Positions 1 to 11,659 of a stretch of DNA of 64,000 bases are shown piece after piece. Location of the stretch: assembly GCA_011317545.1 (NCBI GenBank), contig WUJK01000004.1, positions 1,488,001-1,552,000 on the forward strand, written 5' to 3'. The stretch's first letter is position 1, and each line of letters begins with the position of its first letter. The notes below the pieces were generated by a model. The model did not search any database, was not told where the DNA came from, and saw only the letters and a list, made by a program, of their open reading frames with translations. The position numbers and the translations under genes were made by a program. This stretch comes from Coniella vitis. Its lineage: Eukaryota; Ascomycota; Sordariomycetes; Diaporthales; Schizoparmaceae.

Positions 1-12
1 GGATCACACCCG

Positions 13-16
<4 letters not shown>

Positions 17-66
<50 letters not shown>

Positions 67-128
67 TGTGTGTGAGAGAGAGAGAGAGAGAGGGAGAGAG
101 GGAGAGAGGGAGAGAGGGAGAGAGAGAT
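17..128. repeat. Compound TG / GA microsatellite
   Basis: A (TG)n run passes through a short interrupted stretch into (GA)n and then into four GGGAGAGA-like units. It is a simple-sequence tract at the left edge of the window. The reading frames across it are low complexity and are not counted as genes. Confidence 0.9.
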
Positions 129-445
129 TTTTCTACCCTTGGCGTATTGCTGCAAGGAACAAACCGAGAAGATCAAGAAACCAAGACCAATAGCAAAGTT
201 CCCGTTGCGTATTTGTGCTGCAATCAGAAAATTGTCAATTTCTCACGACTGCATTGCATTGGATGACAAGAATCACTTACACGTTGGGGTGCTTGTTGGC
301 CTTGTTTTTTTTTTTTCCTCTGACTTTGGTGCATTCTTACAGTTGCATAATCCCTTTTTCCCCCCACATGCTCTCTCTCTCTCTCTTTTTTTTCTCTCTC
401 TCTTTCACATTGTCAATAGCAACTGTAAGAAGCATCCTCTTAGAC

Positions 446-948
446 TCAATAAGTGGTGCAATTCCCGCAGCGTTGGTGAAACTGGCAGCTTGTGCAGCTC
501 GGGTTGTATTGCCATGACATGTATTTCCCCTCGTTACACTGGCACTGGAAAGCACGGCGGATTCCATGATCAGTATTTACCGCTCAATACAAACATTTTG
601 GCTAGAGGGATATGTAGAAAAGAGAGACGGAGTGAAGTGTAGAGAGGAGGGGGAAAAAAAAAGAAGAAAAAAAAAAGAAAAAGAAAAAGAAAAAGAAAAA
701 AAGAAAAGACATACACAGTCCCAGCTGTAGACAGGCTGCGTTTCAGAATATCCTGCATAGGAGGAGGATGGACCGTAATTGGGGTATGAGCCGGCTTTGG
801 ACGAAGAGGCGTGTTTGGACGGATGCTGCTGATAGTGGTGCTGGTGATGCTTGTCATGCTTGGATGAAGAGGACTTGTCCTTGGATGAAGAGTGGTGGTG
901 CCTGTCCTGCTTGGAAGAGGAAGACTTGTCTTTTGATGAGGAACCCAT
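446..948 (-). CDS. Small Ser/His-rich protein with a C-terminal Cys motif (110 aa, 2 exons)
   Basis: Function not recognised. Exons on the minus strand are 948-715 and 544-446, with a 170-nt intron (GTATGT donor, TTTCCAG acceptor) that holds a long A/T tract. Residues 1-50 are almost only Ser, Lys, His, Asp and Gln, and are surely disordered. Residues 76-110 carry W76, C78, C79, C81, C95, C98, H101, C104 and C107. This gives a W-x-C-x2-C ... C-x2-C layout like a RanBP2-type zinc finger, followed by one more C-x2-C pair. Zinc binding is inferred from the spacing only. Without the intron the frame runs into a lysine/phenylalanine low-complexity tail and loses all the cysteines, which supports the splice. 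The nearer acceptor at about 603 reaches a stop after five codons. The GTATGT donor and the reappearance of spaced CxxC pairs make me fairly sure of the gene, less so of the exact acceptor. Confidence 0.68.
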
Positions 949-1337
949 TCTTGCGAGTTGAGTGGTTGGTTTCTTGATCAAAGAAAACGTGCGTCAGGTA
1001 GACCAAAAAAGGAAACGGGAAAAATCAACGTTCTATGTGCGACAACTAGACAGGACAGAGATGTCGACGCTTTGATTGTATATACGCAGAGCACGCAAAG
1101 AAGAGGGAAACCTAAGAAGAAGAAGAAGAAGGAGGAGGAGGAGGAGGAGGAGGAGGAGGAGGAGGAGGAGGAGGAGGGTGTGAAGAGATGAATCCTGATG
1201 TTGATGGGGAGCAGTTCAATCCGGATGAAAAGCTGGTGAAGGCATTGTCTCTCTATATATGTTATACAAGACCATACATGTCTGAGAAATGGAAGAAATA
1301 TAAGGAATAATCACACTGTAACCACAGACAACCATGT

Positions 1338-1407
1338 GCCGTCCGCAGAAGGCTGTCCGCAGAATGCTGTCCGCAGAGTCCTGTTCGTAGAGTACTGTCC
1401 GCAGACA
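1338..1407. repeat. Five-copy 14-bp tandem repeat
   Basis: Five consecutive 14-bp units with the core CTGTCCGCAGA. Copies 2 and 3 are nearly identical; copies 1, 4 and 5 differ at several bases. The array is 70 bp and lies outside any supported gene. Confidence 0.85.
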
Positions 1408-4400
1408 AAGTCGGCGTGGCATTTGGCAAGAGGCCCCGAGCAGAGCACACAACACAGCCTTCCCATCCAACCATTCTCTTTTCCCCCCTCCCCCAACAAG
1501 GAAAAGTTCGCTGCCTTGCGATTTAGACATGATTCAAGGCGAAAATTGCCTAGTGTGTGAGGTTTCTTCGCCCTAGGTGTAACATGAGGTTTTTCGGTCC
1601 TAACGATCATATTATTTATTAATAGACAGACAGACAAAGAATGTTGTCGGTACTGACACGCAAAGTCAAGTTGCAGTAGAGAGAACAGTGGCCGATGCTA
1701 GCAAGACGGAGAACGTCGAGAAACAAGCTCAAGTAGTAGTAACACAATGAGAACATGTGTGCAAATGTATAATGAGCAACTAGACATCGAATAGGAAAGT
1801 CGGTGTCTTTGGGGCATTCCTTAACAGCACACTCGCCTCGGAAGCATTGGCAAATCATGTCAGCATGCAACAATGCACACTAAGCCACAGTGCTCATATA
1901 ACTATCCATCATCAAAGACCAATGAGAGAACCATACAAAGCAAGGACCGTCTTGTTTGGATCCTCCCGTATCCAAGCATCATTTGCATATACCTCCTCTA
2001 CATAGTAGAAGGTGCAATGATGTATAGCATTAAAAGAGCACTTCGGATGCACATCTTGATGCTTTGGAGCATACACTGAGAATGGTGGCAAAATCGTTAC
2101 ACAACATAAAAAGCCACAGGCGCTAGATCACAGCCTCAGCCTCAGGCTCCTTAGTCACTGCCATAGAAAACACGCCCAACAACCGTGAGAATGCACTGTG
2201 TAATGACATGCATTTGGCCCAGCATTGTCATTGATATGTAGGTCAGATCTGACAACCGTTTGGCTGCAGCTGGTGCTGCAGGAACCGAAACGCGCCATGC
2301 TTTGGACAATGCAGATCAAGAAGTCAACGAGGCGAATTCGAGAGACTGAAAATGGAAAACATGTGCGGCGGCTACACGATGTAGAATATTGGGGCTGTTT
2401 GAGGTCAGACTCATCTTACAGTCATGGTGTTCACAAGAGATGAGGCCAGGGGATCGCGCACCCTTGTTCTTCAGCAGAAGCCCAGCTACCGCAGGTGAAC
2501 CCCAGTACCAAGTTGCCGCCTCACATTCAGCCGCTGAAAATCCATCCTTTGCACCTGGTTGGCAATGTGTTGAGGGCACGGTCCGTGGTAGTATTGAGCC
2601 ATTATCATATCCATTCTAGAAGCCCGGTTGTCTGCAACGGGAGCGATAATACTCCTAGGTTCGCTGGGTGGTTTGACAAGCAGATGTTGAGCGTACATTT
2701 GTCGGTGAACGAAGACCGACCGAGTGCTTGGCTGTATCCGCGGTGTACTCTGGATGTAGCCCCAAGACAGACAGACACACAAAGACTCCTGCCTCGATTC
2801 GGTAAGGATCAGGCACGTTGACGAGCCTTCTGTGGGCTTTTCTAGGTACCCTGCGAATCATGTTAATGGAATCCAAAGCTGGTGTCAACCGGGGACCAGC
2901 ACCCCGTCTGAGGGATCCGTCTTGCATCGGGACCGCTCTGGTGCGGCGCCCTCCACGCCTTGGCTCCTACCGCAGCACATGCGCCTTGCGTGATTGTGCC
3001 CCTCCAACACAGGAGTCTTTGTCACAACGTCTTGACACCTGCAGCCTTGTATGACCACTTGTGCAACGGACAAAGCGTACTCTGCATGCAGTTCATACAT
3101 AGTAGCCAGATGAAACATTGCGGCCGCTTTTGCCACTTGACGCGAGGGACACGGCGGAGTAAGCCGTCAAAAAGAACATTCTGCGGCCTCGGGGGGGAAC
3201 ATTGCTGGACCATCCATGTACGGGTAATAATACTTGGACCCCACGTGGCAGGAGCTGCTGTCATAACATAAGCTATGATGCCTGGGGCATGGCCACGACG
3301 GGGGAGGAGAGATCATTTGCAAGCTCTGGCTGGCCCCCAGCGGCGATTCAGATGCTCTACTCAGCCATGCAACCCGCTGAGGCTCGATTGGGACATGCTG
3401 GCGCGGTCCACTTTCCCAAACGGGGGTTGGCCTAGGCACTGCTCCTTCAGCCGCCTTTCTGATCAACGCACGGCGTAAGGTGCCGGCATTTTCAACGTTG
3501 TGCTTTTCAACAAGCCAGCAAGGTGTACGTAGTCGCTGTGACTCCTGACATTCTAGGTGGTTCAGAGCCGTGCCTCACGCTGGCGGGATGCGCGCGCCTT
3601 TCCTAGCGTGATTGTTGGGGGCCTTTTGGTGAGGATCCTCCTGCTAGGTGTCGATGGAGATGGGCGTAATGACACGCAACGTACATCGTAGGCGTGGCCA
3701 AAGCAGCTGTGCGGTTGTTTACTTATGTAATCGTATACGATGTGCGTCTAATGGTCTAGCGAGTCAGGGCTTCTTGCTAAGTAAGGCCTTGAAATGGCCA
3801 GCATCAAGGATGTGCTAGCGCCGCATAAACATCGAGGAAAACATGGCGTGCAGACCTTGTAATGACTGTTTCGTCAATGCAGCAAACTGATAGAAAGGCT
3901 GTGTGACTCCGCTCGCCAGTTGCCAATGAGTAGAAAACCGTACATGGTCGTGCATGAACCAAAGAGCTTCCATGGTGGTGTTGCGGGTGAATGTGCTTGC
4001 CGCCGCGTTGGTGTCGGCAAGGAGGAGAAGGAGGAGAGGACAGATGCGTCCAGCCAATGGACCTTGGGGCCGGGGGTGGGCCTCTAACAAACTTTCGCGC
4101 CGAAGTGGAATGCATAGGGGTCCAGTGTCCGCTCCATTCGGCAAGCGCCATCAGGCCCAGCGGAGAAGCTTCCTTGATTGGCTGGCATGTGCAGCACCCC
4201 TGAGGGTTCTACGGTCCCACGTCATAGCTCGGCACCCCTGTTTGCCAGTTGCCAGGCCTGCCATCCCAATGACGGCACCCAGCGCGCGCGCGCGTGTGTG
4301 TGTAGTCTTGAATGTTGTAATCAAAAATCTTGGCGACGCTACAAGTAGAAAACTCCAACATCGACGCGCCACAGTCAACAAGCATCTTTGTCCTGGCTCT

Positions 4401-4673
4401 CTCTCTCTCCACGACCCCAACGCCGACTCTTATCTTCGTCACCGTCCGTCAAAGTCAATTGTTTCTTTGTCACCACCCTGTCTCCTTGCTGCTTTTTGCG
4501 AGAGCGCTTGCTTACAGTCCACAAGACGAACGCTGAAACGAAACGGAACGAAACAAAGTGACCTATCAAGTCGACACACAACACAATCGGCACTAAACCA
4601 AAAGCATGAGACAAAGCCGCCAGTGACGTACGCGATACATTACTGCCGCACATTCCCACGCGCATGTTTCTTG

Positions 4674-4680
4674 TATAAGA
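4674..4680 (+). promoter_or_regulatory. Possible TATA-like element
   Basis: TATAAGA lies 155 nt before the start codon of the MARVEL-like gene, inside a C/A-rich leader. A TGACGTACG stretch that resembles a cAMP-response-type element is at 4624. Both are short matches and only suggestive. Confidence 0.25.
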
Positions 4681-4834
4681 ATCCCACACACGACACCACC
4701 TTCTTCTCTTCAAAAGCAGAACGTGTCAGCCCACTCTCTGCTGCTTTTCCGACTTGCCAGCGACACCATACAAGATCCCCTCTCCAACTCAACCCAAGGC
4801 CCAGATCGGCCTCGACAAAACTTCAACCCTCAAA

Positions 4835-5299
4835 ATGGGTTTCTTCGGCTTCGCCCTCTCCTATATCGCCTTCTCGGCCATACACCTCGTCCAGTTCGCC
4901 CTCGCCCTGACTGTGTGCGGGCTGTACGGCGTCGACCTGCATCATGCCCACGAAGCCCACGTCTACACGGACGGCAAATGGGTCTACGCCGTAGTCGTGG
5001 GCGGCTTATCCGCCTTCACTGCGCTGGTGTACTTTATTCCCTTTGTCCTGCGCTTCTGGCTCGTCTGGGCGTGGGACCTGGTGCTCTTTGTCCTGTGGAT
5101 TGCCCTCTTTGGCGTCTTTGGCAAGATGTACATTCACGAAAACCCAGAGGGCGACAGCGGCATTCAGCGCATGAAGAATGCCGTCTGGGTCGACTTGGTC
5201 AGCGCCCTTTTGTGGCTGCTGCTCGCTGTCGCGTCATTTGGCTACTGGTGGGGCCACCGCGAGAGACATACACGCTTCACCGGCCGCGCGAGGGTCTAG
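4835..5299 (+). CDS. MARVEL-like four-helix membrane protein (154 aa)
   Basis: Single exon. The start ATG sits in a good context (TCAAAATGGG), and the frame upstream of it has leader-like composition. Four hydrophobic segments are clear: about residues 5-29, 48-72, 74-99 and 117-139. The loop after helix 1 is short and His-rich (DLHHAHEAHVYTDGKWVY). The C-terminus ends in a basic tail (HRERHTRFTGRAR). Four helices with short N- and C-termini and a small size match the fungal MARVEL / membrane-associating group, whose members sit in the plasma membrane or in eisosome-like domains. A precise role cannot be given. The gene is alone in its neighbourhood. Its codons are strongly C-ending, unlike the surrounding DNA, which argues for a real and well expressed gene. 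Confidence 0.85.
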   Translation: MGFFGFALSYIAFSAIHLVQFALALTVCGLYGVDLHHAHEAHVYTDGKWVYAVVVGGLSAFTALVYFIPFVLRFWLVWAWDLVLFVLWIALFGVFGKMYIHENPEGDSGIQRMKNAVWVDLVSALLWLLLAVASFGYWWGHRERHTRFTGRARV

Positions 5300-8279
5300 A
5301 TGTAATCTGGCCCGGCGACCCGTGTTGGAGTGTGCACCATGGACGGGCATCTTCATGGTATCCACCATCCCATACACTGGGGTGGCACATCGGAATCTTC
5401 GGTCATCTCTGTCTGGACCCATAATCACTCTGACTTGATTCGCTTGCATACGGAGTGTCATTGGGCGTGGGATCACAAAGCGCACGAAACACTGTACCAG
5501 CGGATTAGTTGGTTTGGGCACGGAGAAAGCCTGGATGTTTTCCCGTCAATGTTCTTTTTTTTTCCCTTCTTTTTCTTTCTTCCTTCTTTGTCTCCTATGC
5601 TCGATGGAGTGGAGAGCGTCATGAATTTCCTCATATTCTGCAAAGATTCCCCTGTATACCATTAGATCGAACGACAAGACTAGTAATAATAGGTGGCACG
5701 TTATGAATGACGCTGTAATTCCCTGCTCCGTGTTTGAAGACGTAAAAGCATAAATACCACAGCTGTTATGCGAATCATTGGTTCTGGAATCTGGTCGCGT
5801 CCATCTCTATATAACATTTCACAAACCAAGTATCATAAGTATATACTAACAACTATAGAGCGTGAAACTGGGATGCACTCGAGCCATCTAATACTCCACA
5901 TTCTCTGGCAGGTGACGGCTTGAGAGTGCGTATGCCGGCATCGTCCTTGGATGCCACGACCGCTGGTTGGAAAATGACTTGAAGGATCATTTCGTCAGGG
6001 GCATGTGGTTCGCTATTTCTGGTCTGGGAGTTCCAAGTCACTTGGACTGGTGATTGCCATGTTGATCCTTGGGGATACAAGAGGCGTCCCTTTTTTTTTT
6101 TTTTTTTTTTTTTTTCAGAAGACGGTATCTAGTGGAATACTTGAAGGAATCGAGCGTGCACTTCACAATCTGTTGTTCATGACACCAGTTCTACCCTGCT
6201 CTGTATGAGGCTTTTTGCATGAATGACTTCAACCTCGGGGGCCACAGTGAGCAACCTGTTCCATGGTTGTTCTTCACTTTGCAACGAGCGATCCGTGATA
6301 TCCTATCCAAGCATGCTTGCTTGCTTCAAGGCGTAGATGCTATGGGAAAGGGTATCGGTCTAGGAAGATAAGACTCGACAGTTTGTCCATCATTGTGCTT
6401 GAGAGAAGACGTCGCGACTTGTTTTTTGTTTGGAAACACGTGACAACGGATGTCGGATGCTTGGAACAACCATGTGGTGTTTTCATTCCTGGAGGCAGTC
6501 GCGTGCTCCTTTCCTGTGTCCAGTAGTCCTGAAGACTAGTTAGCTGGTGTATGTTGACTTCACGGTACAGAACAGCACGTTTCTGGGATATCTATCCTCT
6601 CATTCCAAACGCCAGTGCTGCAAAGCAACATCTTGTGTGTATACATTTACAGCCAATAGGCTAGGACAAGCCTCCAAACCAACGAAACGGGGTTGCACGT
6701 TGCAATTCAACAAGCAAGGACTGATCAAAAGCATGTTCCATCGATCAAAGCCAAGATACTTAGCCTACACCTGACCACCACACAGCAAGGGCAACCACCA
6801 ACGCCCCGCGGTTCTTGCATGATCAAGCAGGAACTTTCTAGTGCAGAGCCAGCTTCACACACACACACGAACAATGAACGGGTTTCAGGAAAAAGACCCG
6901 ATGCCCAGCGGCATTTGAGATTTGTCAAGAAGCAATAGTTTTTTTTTTTTTTTTTCCCCGTTGCCCACGAGGCTCGTCAATACACAGCAAACCGCTGCGG
7001 CCCTATAGCAAAACTCAAAAGCTTCCCTGGGGATTTTTTCTTTCTTTCTTCTTTTTCCATCGTAGGTGATTTCCCCCAAGTCAATACTACCATGATCTTC
7101 ATTTTGACATTGTAATAGAAATCGTCGCTTTCTGATAAAAGGACAAGCGCCCAATCCGGATGCATATCACTGGGTGCCGCTAACCCAATGAGGCACATTG
7201 TTCAGCAATAAATAGCTGGATATGGACTCAACCTTTTCCTTTCCTTTTCTCCCCCCAATGAATCACCAACCCTCTTTCGTCTATTCGCACATGTCAAGAT
7301 ATTCAATCCTCCAAGTCGCTCCATCAGCTCCACGGCTACGCGGTTGGATACCAAAAGATCGACTGTGCACATTGTGAACATGCGAGAAATTTGCGCTCGG
7401 GTCATCAAGGATGTTTTTGGCAAAAATCAACACAGCATTTGGGGAATATTGGTTGAGCCCTTTTATTATAGACTACAGCAAATCGTGTCTGGAGTTCTCA
7501 AAACTCTTGCGGATGAAGACGAAATAACGTACATGCCCCTTACGAAACCACGGCTACATAGTGCCATGAAATCTTTGGCCCAAGGCCACCGAATGCTATG
7601 CATTGTTAGCTGTTTGTTATTCATGATACCGCCACAGCACGTCATTCAAGCTTCACAGAATATTGACACCATCAATGTGGCCCTACTCCCCCTCCCCCGG
7701 AAAGCAGAGGAAAAAAAAGACAATCAAACGGGGGCTGTACGCCATCTCTGCCAAAGCAGCGAAGCTGTCGCGTCCGTGTAACGAAGCAACACATCCTCAT
7801 CCCCGGAGGATTCCCGGTACGCCAAGCACTCAAGAATCCCCTTACTTTCCCATACCATGACATCACAGCCCACCTTCTTCACCACCCCCCTCGCGCGCGT
7901 ACATAGAAGCCCATCCATGCCATAGTACTATGTATATGTAACCCCACTTCTGCACCTTTGCATGAGCCAAGGCCATGTTTCTCCCTCTCCGGGTTGGTTG
8001 AGACGACAGAAACAGGGTAGCATTCGTTGGGGTACCATGGTAGTATTTCAGGGTGCTTCGGCTAGCGTTTGGACGAGGGGAAGCTAGCCATCGTTTGCAT
8101 CAAAGCCCGAACCTGGCTGGGTCCCGGCATTTGTTTCTTCAGGAGAGACAGCTTGGCTTCTGGTTGTCTGCCGTCGAGTTTTTGCTGTCAACGTGGCAGC
8201 AAAAGTTGCTACCCGAAGCCAAATGATCCAGCAAGGCCCTACGTAGTATACTATGTAGCATAGAATGCAAAAAGTATAT

Positions 8280-8300
8280 ACATAGTACATAGTACATAGT
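8280..8300. repeat. Three-copy ACATAGT tandem repeat
   Basis: Three exact head-to-tail 7-bp units ACATAGT. This is a small tandem cluster of the motif that is dispersed through the intergenic DNA of the whole window. Confidence 0.9.
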
Positions 8301-9950
8301 ATGCGTCCGTACTTGCAGTTCATTTAGCCAAGAACGTGCACTGTGGGCTGATTGGCTGATCTGAGTTGAAGCAAAAACACAGAATCTTCAGACAGAAAAA
8401 AGACGTGATAATGCACATCATGGACCCGACGGACGCAAAGTCTTGCAGGGGTCGTCACCAGCAAAACGTCCGGCCGCGGCTTCCAATGACAAACACACAC
8501 CATCGTTGCACCACTTTGATTGCCAGTTGGCTGACTGACTGACTGACTTCTCATTGCTGTGACTTGCGCGACTGCTCAGGTATGCCGTGGACAAGAAGCT
8601 CCCCTGATATTTTCCCAACGCCAAGAATCCTGCTTCATTTGACCAAAGTCTATTTCGAAAGCGTTCCTGACCGAGTCAGGTCATGCTCGTTAGGCACTTG
8701 GTGCCCTTACCCAGAGCTCCGCGGATTAGGTTCGCTTGATCGAGGGTGTGTGCGGGAAGTTCAAGACGGGCCAAAGGAGAGGTTGGCAGGTTGGGAGGAA
8801 AGTCACCAGTAAGATCAGCGTTGCACTTGCGGCCCAAGAAGCCGATCTTTGCTCCAAAGGGCAAGTGTCTTGTTCATTGATGCTATTCCGCCTCTCCAAC
8901 TGTCGCCAAGTCGAAGAAACAAACAAAAACATCTGTCCACTGGCAGCCAGTCAGTCAGCAGCCAAAGAAGAATGCATTTTCCGCGTTTGCAAGGTTCCCA
9001 ACATCTACATCCATTGCGGTACACTGCTGTGTATTCTGACTACAAGATACGGTTAATCAGTGGATGCTTGTCAGACACGAGACGAACTAGGATATATATT
9101 ACTTCCTCGCCACCCGGTTAGGATGCAGCGCCTTGGATGGATCATCACCATACTATAAAAGTAATCTTTCTGTGCGGCCGGTTGCACACGCACAGTATAC
9201 AAAACCAGGCGGTCCCGCCTTTAGCGCGACACCCTTTTGCTTGTTGCGTTTGAAAGCGACCGAGGCAAACACGATGATGCTGATCATGGAGTATCGTTTG
9301 GGAAATGATGCGCTTGGCTCGTTTGCTTTTTCTTTTTTTCACCTCCAAGTCGGGACCATGCATGGCAGCAGATATTCTATGATGCTTTGCCCGCTGCCTG
9401 TTTCGTCCATTGAAGACACACAGTGTACTATGCGCAAAGAGACACTGATGAGACCCTTGGACCACTGGTCATCTTAGCGGTTGTTTCGGCAGTCGTTCCG
9501 GTTGGCGAGAATGAAGGACCATATCACCTCTGTATACATAGTAATAGCAGCCTCAAGGCCAACAAAACGGACATGGCGCTTGCGTGGCTAATGGATGCAT
9601 CTCTCTATCTGTGAATAACGTCAGACCTTGCCGTGTGCGCGATTCGACGGCCATGTCGGGGTTCTTACCAGGGCTCTCGGCTCGGTATCTTGAGACTATG
9701 TAGCTTGACCGGGCTGCACACAGTATGAGGGCGGGGTCTCCAAGTGCTTGAAGAGACCCTCATGTCTGCAACCGATGCATCGTATAGCGCAATGTACGTT
9801 GCCATGGAAGGATTGTCGAGCCATTGCTGGATAGGCTGGTGGGCTGGTGGGCTGGCAGGATGGGTGGTGGGCGGGGGGACTGGCTGAGTGGTCTGCGAGC
9901 CACGCGGGGCTGTTACTGTCGCTGTTGATCATATGGACAAGCAAACAAGT

Positions 9951-9994
9951 ACTGATGATCATGTACTGATGATCATGTACTGATGATCATGTAC
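9951..9994. repeat. Three-copy 14-bp repeat ACTGATGATCATGT
   Basis: Three exact head-to-tail copies of a 14-bp unit. Each copy contains the self-complementary core ATGATCAT. Confidence 0.9.
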
Positions 9995-11659
9995 AGAGTA
10001 CCTAGTATGAGCGGAAGGGCGGGCAGTGGGCAGGCGTTGCGGGGTCATTTCGTCGTTTCCAGCGTTCCTTCCTCCCTTTGGTGCTGTCACATAATACTGT
10101 GCTGTATCTTCCCGGCGCTCAGGTGTTAGTCAGACCTGCCTGCCTACCATGTGAAGAAGGAGCACCTGCAACTTGCACCGTGAAGGAATGTGCTATACAT
10201 AGTACTTAGTGTCCTGGACCCGGAACGAACTCAAGCCTTGCAACTCTTGTTTGCTGTCCAGACGCCCATATTACTCTGCCTGTGCCTGCCAAAGTCCTTC
10301 TCTGCATGCTCCAGGTGCGCTCTTTGATCAATGTGCACCTGCAATCTTGGACCTGTTTGCCCAGCCTGGCCTACAAAACACAGCAAGCCAACCACCAATC
10401 ATACTTAGCTTGATGCAAGCAACCAGCGTCGTGGTGGCAGCTCCCAGTCGCAATCAGCAGCCTCAGGCCCCAGAGACAGCCACAACCACAAACCACAGAG
10501 CAACACCATCATAGTACCTGAGCCAGAGCCAGAGAGAGAGTCGAGCCGAGCAGGTGCTTTGCCTGACTGATGTTTTGGTGGGCTTGGGCCACATTTGTCG
10601 CCTGACTGGTGGGGCCTGTTGCAACAGGACCCAGCGACGAGGAGCGCTTTCTGAGCCTCCTTTCAGTCACTTGCCTCCTTTCAGTCACTTACCATAGTAT
10701 TGGCCCGGTTCCTACTCACTCACCCAGCAACAACAACAGTCTACGACGCCGCCCAAGATCAAAGCCCATGGGACAAAGCAGGCTTTGCCCACCACAGCAA
10801 CCCTGTGTTTTGGCTGCTCCGAGATCCTGCCGTTACTTGCCTTGTCGCAAACAACCCCCGCTGTCCAGACGCGCTTCGTCTTGCCAAACCCATCCACAAG
10901 GGCTGTGTCAACCGTCCGCTGCCAACGGTCTTCCTCTCGCGCATGCTCGTGGTGCTCGTGGCATTGACGCCTTTTCCGTTTCTCGGTCAGCATCCGTCAG
11001 CGTCAAGGCCTTCCTTCAAGCACTGCCACGCTTTGTCGCCTGTCGACTTGTCGCTCGAGAGTGGGTAAGTCAGGTTGAGTGTTGTCCTCTGCTGCCTCCA
11101 CGTCTGTGGACAGATCCCCAGCACTAGCACCGACGATCTCCTATCACCTCCCTATTGGTATCTGTGGCGAGTCAAGCAGTCCCACGCCAGCCTCAGCAAT
11201 GTTGCACACGCCCTTGGCACCACAGCACCACGAGCCGACTATGCACCCGTTGTGAGACAAGACGCTGAGCGAAACGCGGCTCCAAATGCAGGATTGCCTC
11301 GCTGTACGACAGTCGTTTTTGAAACTGTCCGCGGCCGTACCATTACATAGTACAATGCACGTTGAAAGATCCACTCTAGTCCCGCGCTCCCACAGCGCCC
11401 TCGGTGGTCGTCAAAGGGCGCCAAGCAGCGAGGCTATTTGATTTGCGAAGCACCGCCGATATCAGTCACGTTGAGCGAATATCCAAACACTCCTTGCTGT
11501 TTGGAATTCTGGCTGGCTTGGCTGTTTGGAGCTCCCCTGAACACATCAGCTTTGCTACTCGTTTCCACCAGCAGACTATTGACTGACCTTATCGATGCAA
11601 GGCTCCGATCGAACCCCCAGGACGTCTAAGCGAACGTTCTAGCGCCTAAGTGAGCAGCG

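Larger units (their letters stand above)
949..4834. other. Intergenic region, no gene seen
   Basis: No frame here has protein-like composition or a recognisable family. It holds a (GAA)n/(GAG)n tract at about 1114-1177, a five-copy 14-bp tandem repeat (1338-1407) and one ACATAGTA motif at 2000. The last 300 bases are rich in C and T, as expected for the promoter and leader of the gene at 4835. An open frame spanning 3954-4910 is judged to be chance. Confidence 0.6.
5300..11659. other. Long intergenic region, no gene seen
   Basis: 6.4 kb without a convincing frame. It contains poly-T runs (about 6091-6115 and 6939-6956), a CTGA run (8531-8548), several ACATAGTA/TACTATGT motifs (7926, 8249, 8280-8301, 9536, 10197, 11345) and a three-copy 14-bp repeat (9951-9994). 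From about 10.2 kb the sequence becomes rich in CA, CCA and CT and looks like a long fungal leader for the gene at 11660. A GTAAGT at 11065 and a GGACAG ending at 11113 could bound a leader intron. This is weak. Confidence 0.5.

Noticed and set aside
1..130. TG/GA repeats at the window edge as a telomere
   Set aside because: Units are TG and GA, not the TTAGGG-type repeat of filamentous fungi.
139..642. 167-codon plus-strand frame at the left edge
   Set aside because: It is antisense to the Cys/His/Ser gene and runs through T/C repeats (FFFSSDF, LSLSLFFLSLF); low complexity only.
545..714. Frame reading through the intron of the first gene (Phe/Ser tail)
   Set aside because: It needs translation of an A/T homopolymer tract and loses the cysteine module; splicing at GTATGT explains the region better.
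3954..4910. 318-codon plus-strand frame
   Set aside because: It overlaps the start of the MARVEL-like gene in another frame, has shifting, non-protein-like composition (Arg/Ser/Pro/Thr rich) and no motif. It is most likely a chance frame through a C-rich leader.
7344..7781. 145-codon frame starting at a non-ATG codon
   Set aside because: It starts with TTG, the first ATG is internal, there is no homology I recognise and the composition matches the flanking intergenic DNA.
8280..9994. Regular short repeats that might recall a CRISPR array
   Set aside because: Head-to-tail units without spacers, in a eukaryotic genome; simple tandem repeats.
10609..11127. Overlapping 122- and 172-codon frames before the 445-aa gene
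   Set aside because: No domain; Pro/Arg/Ser-rich in the way of C/A-rich leaders. A GTAAGT at 11065 hints at a leader intron, but not at coding sequence.
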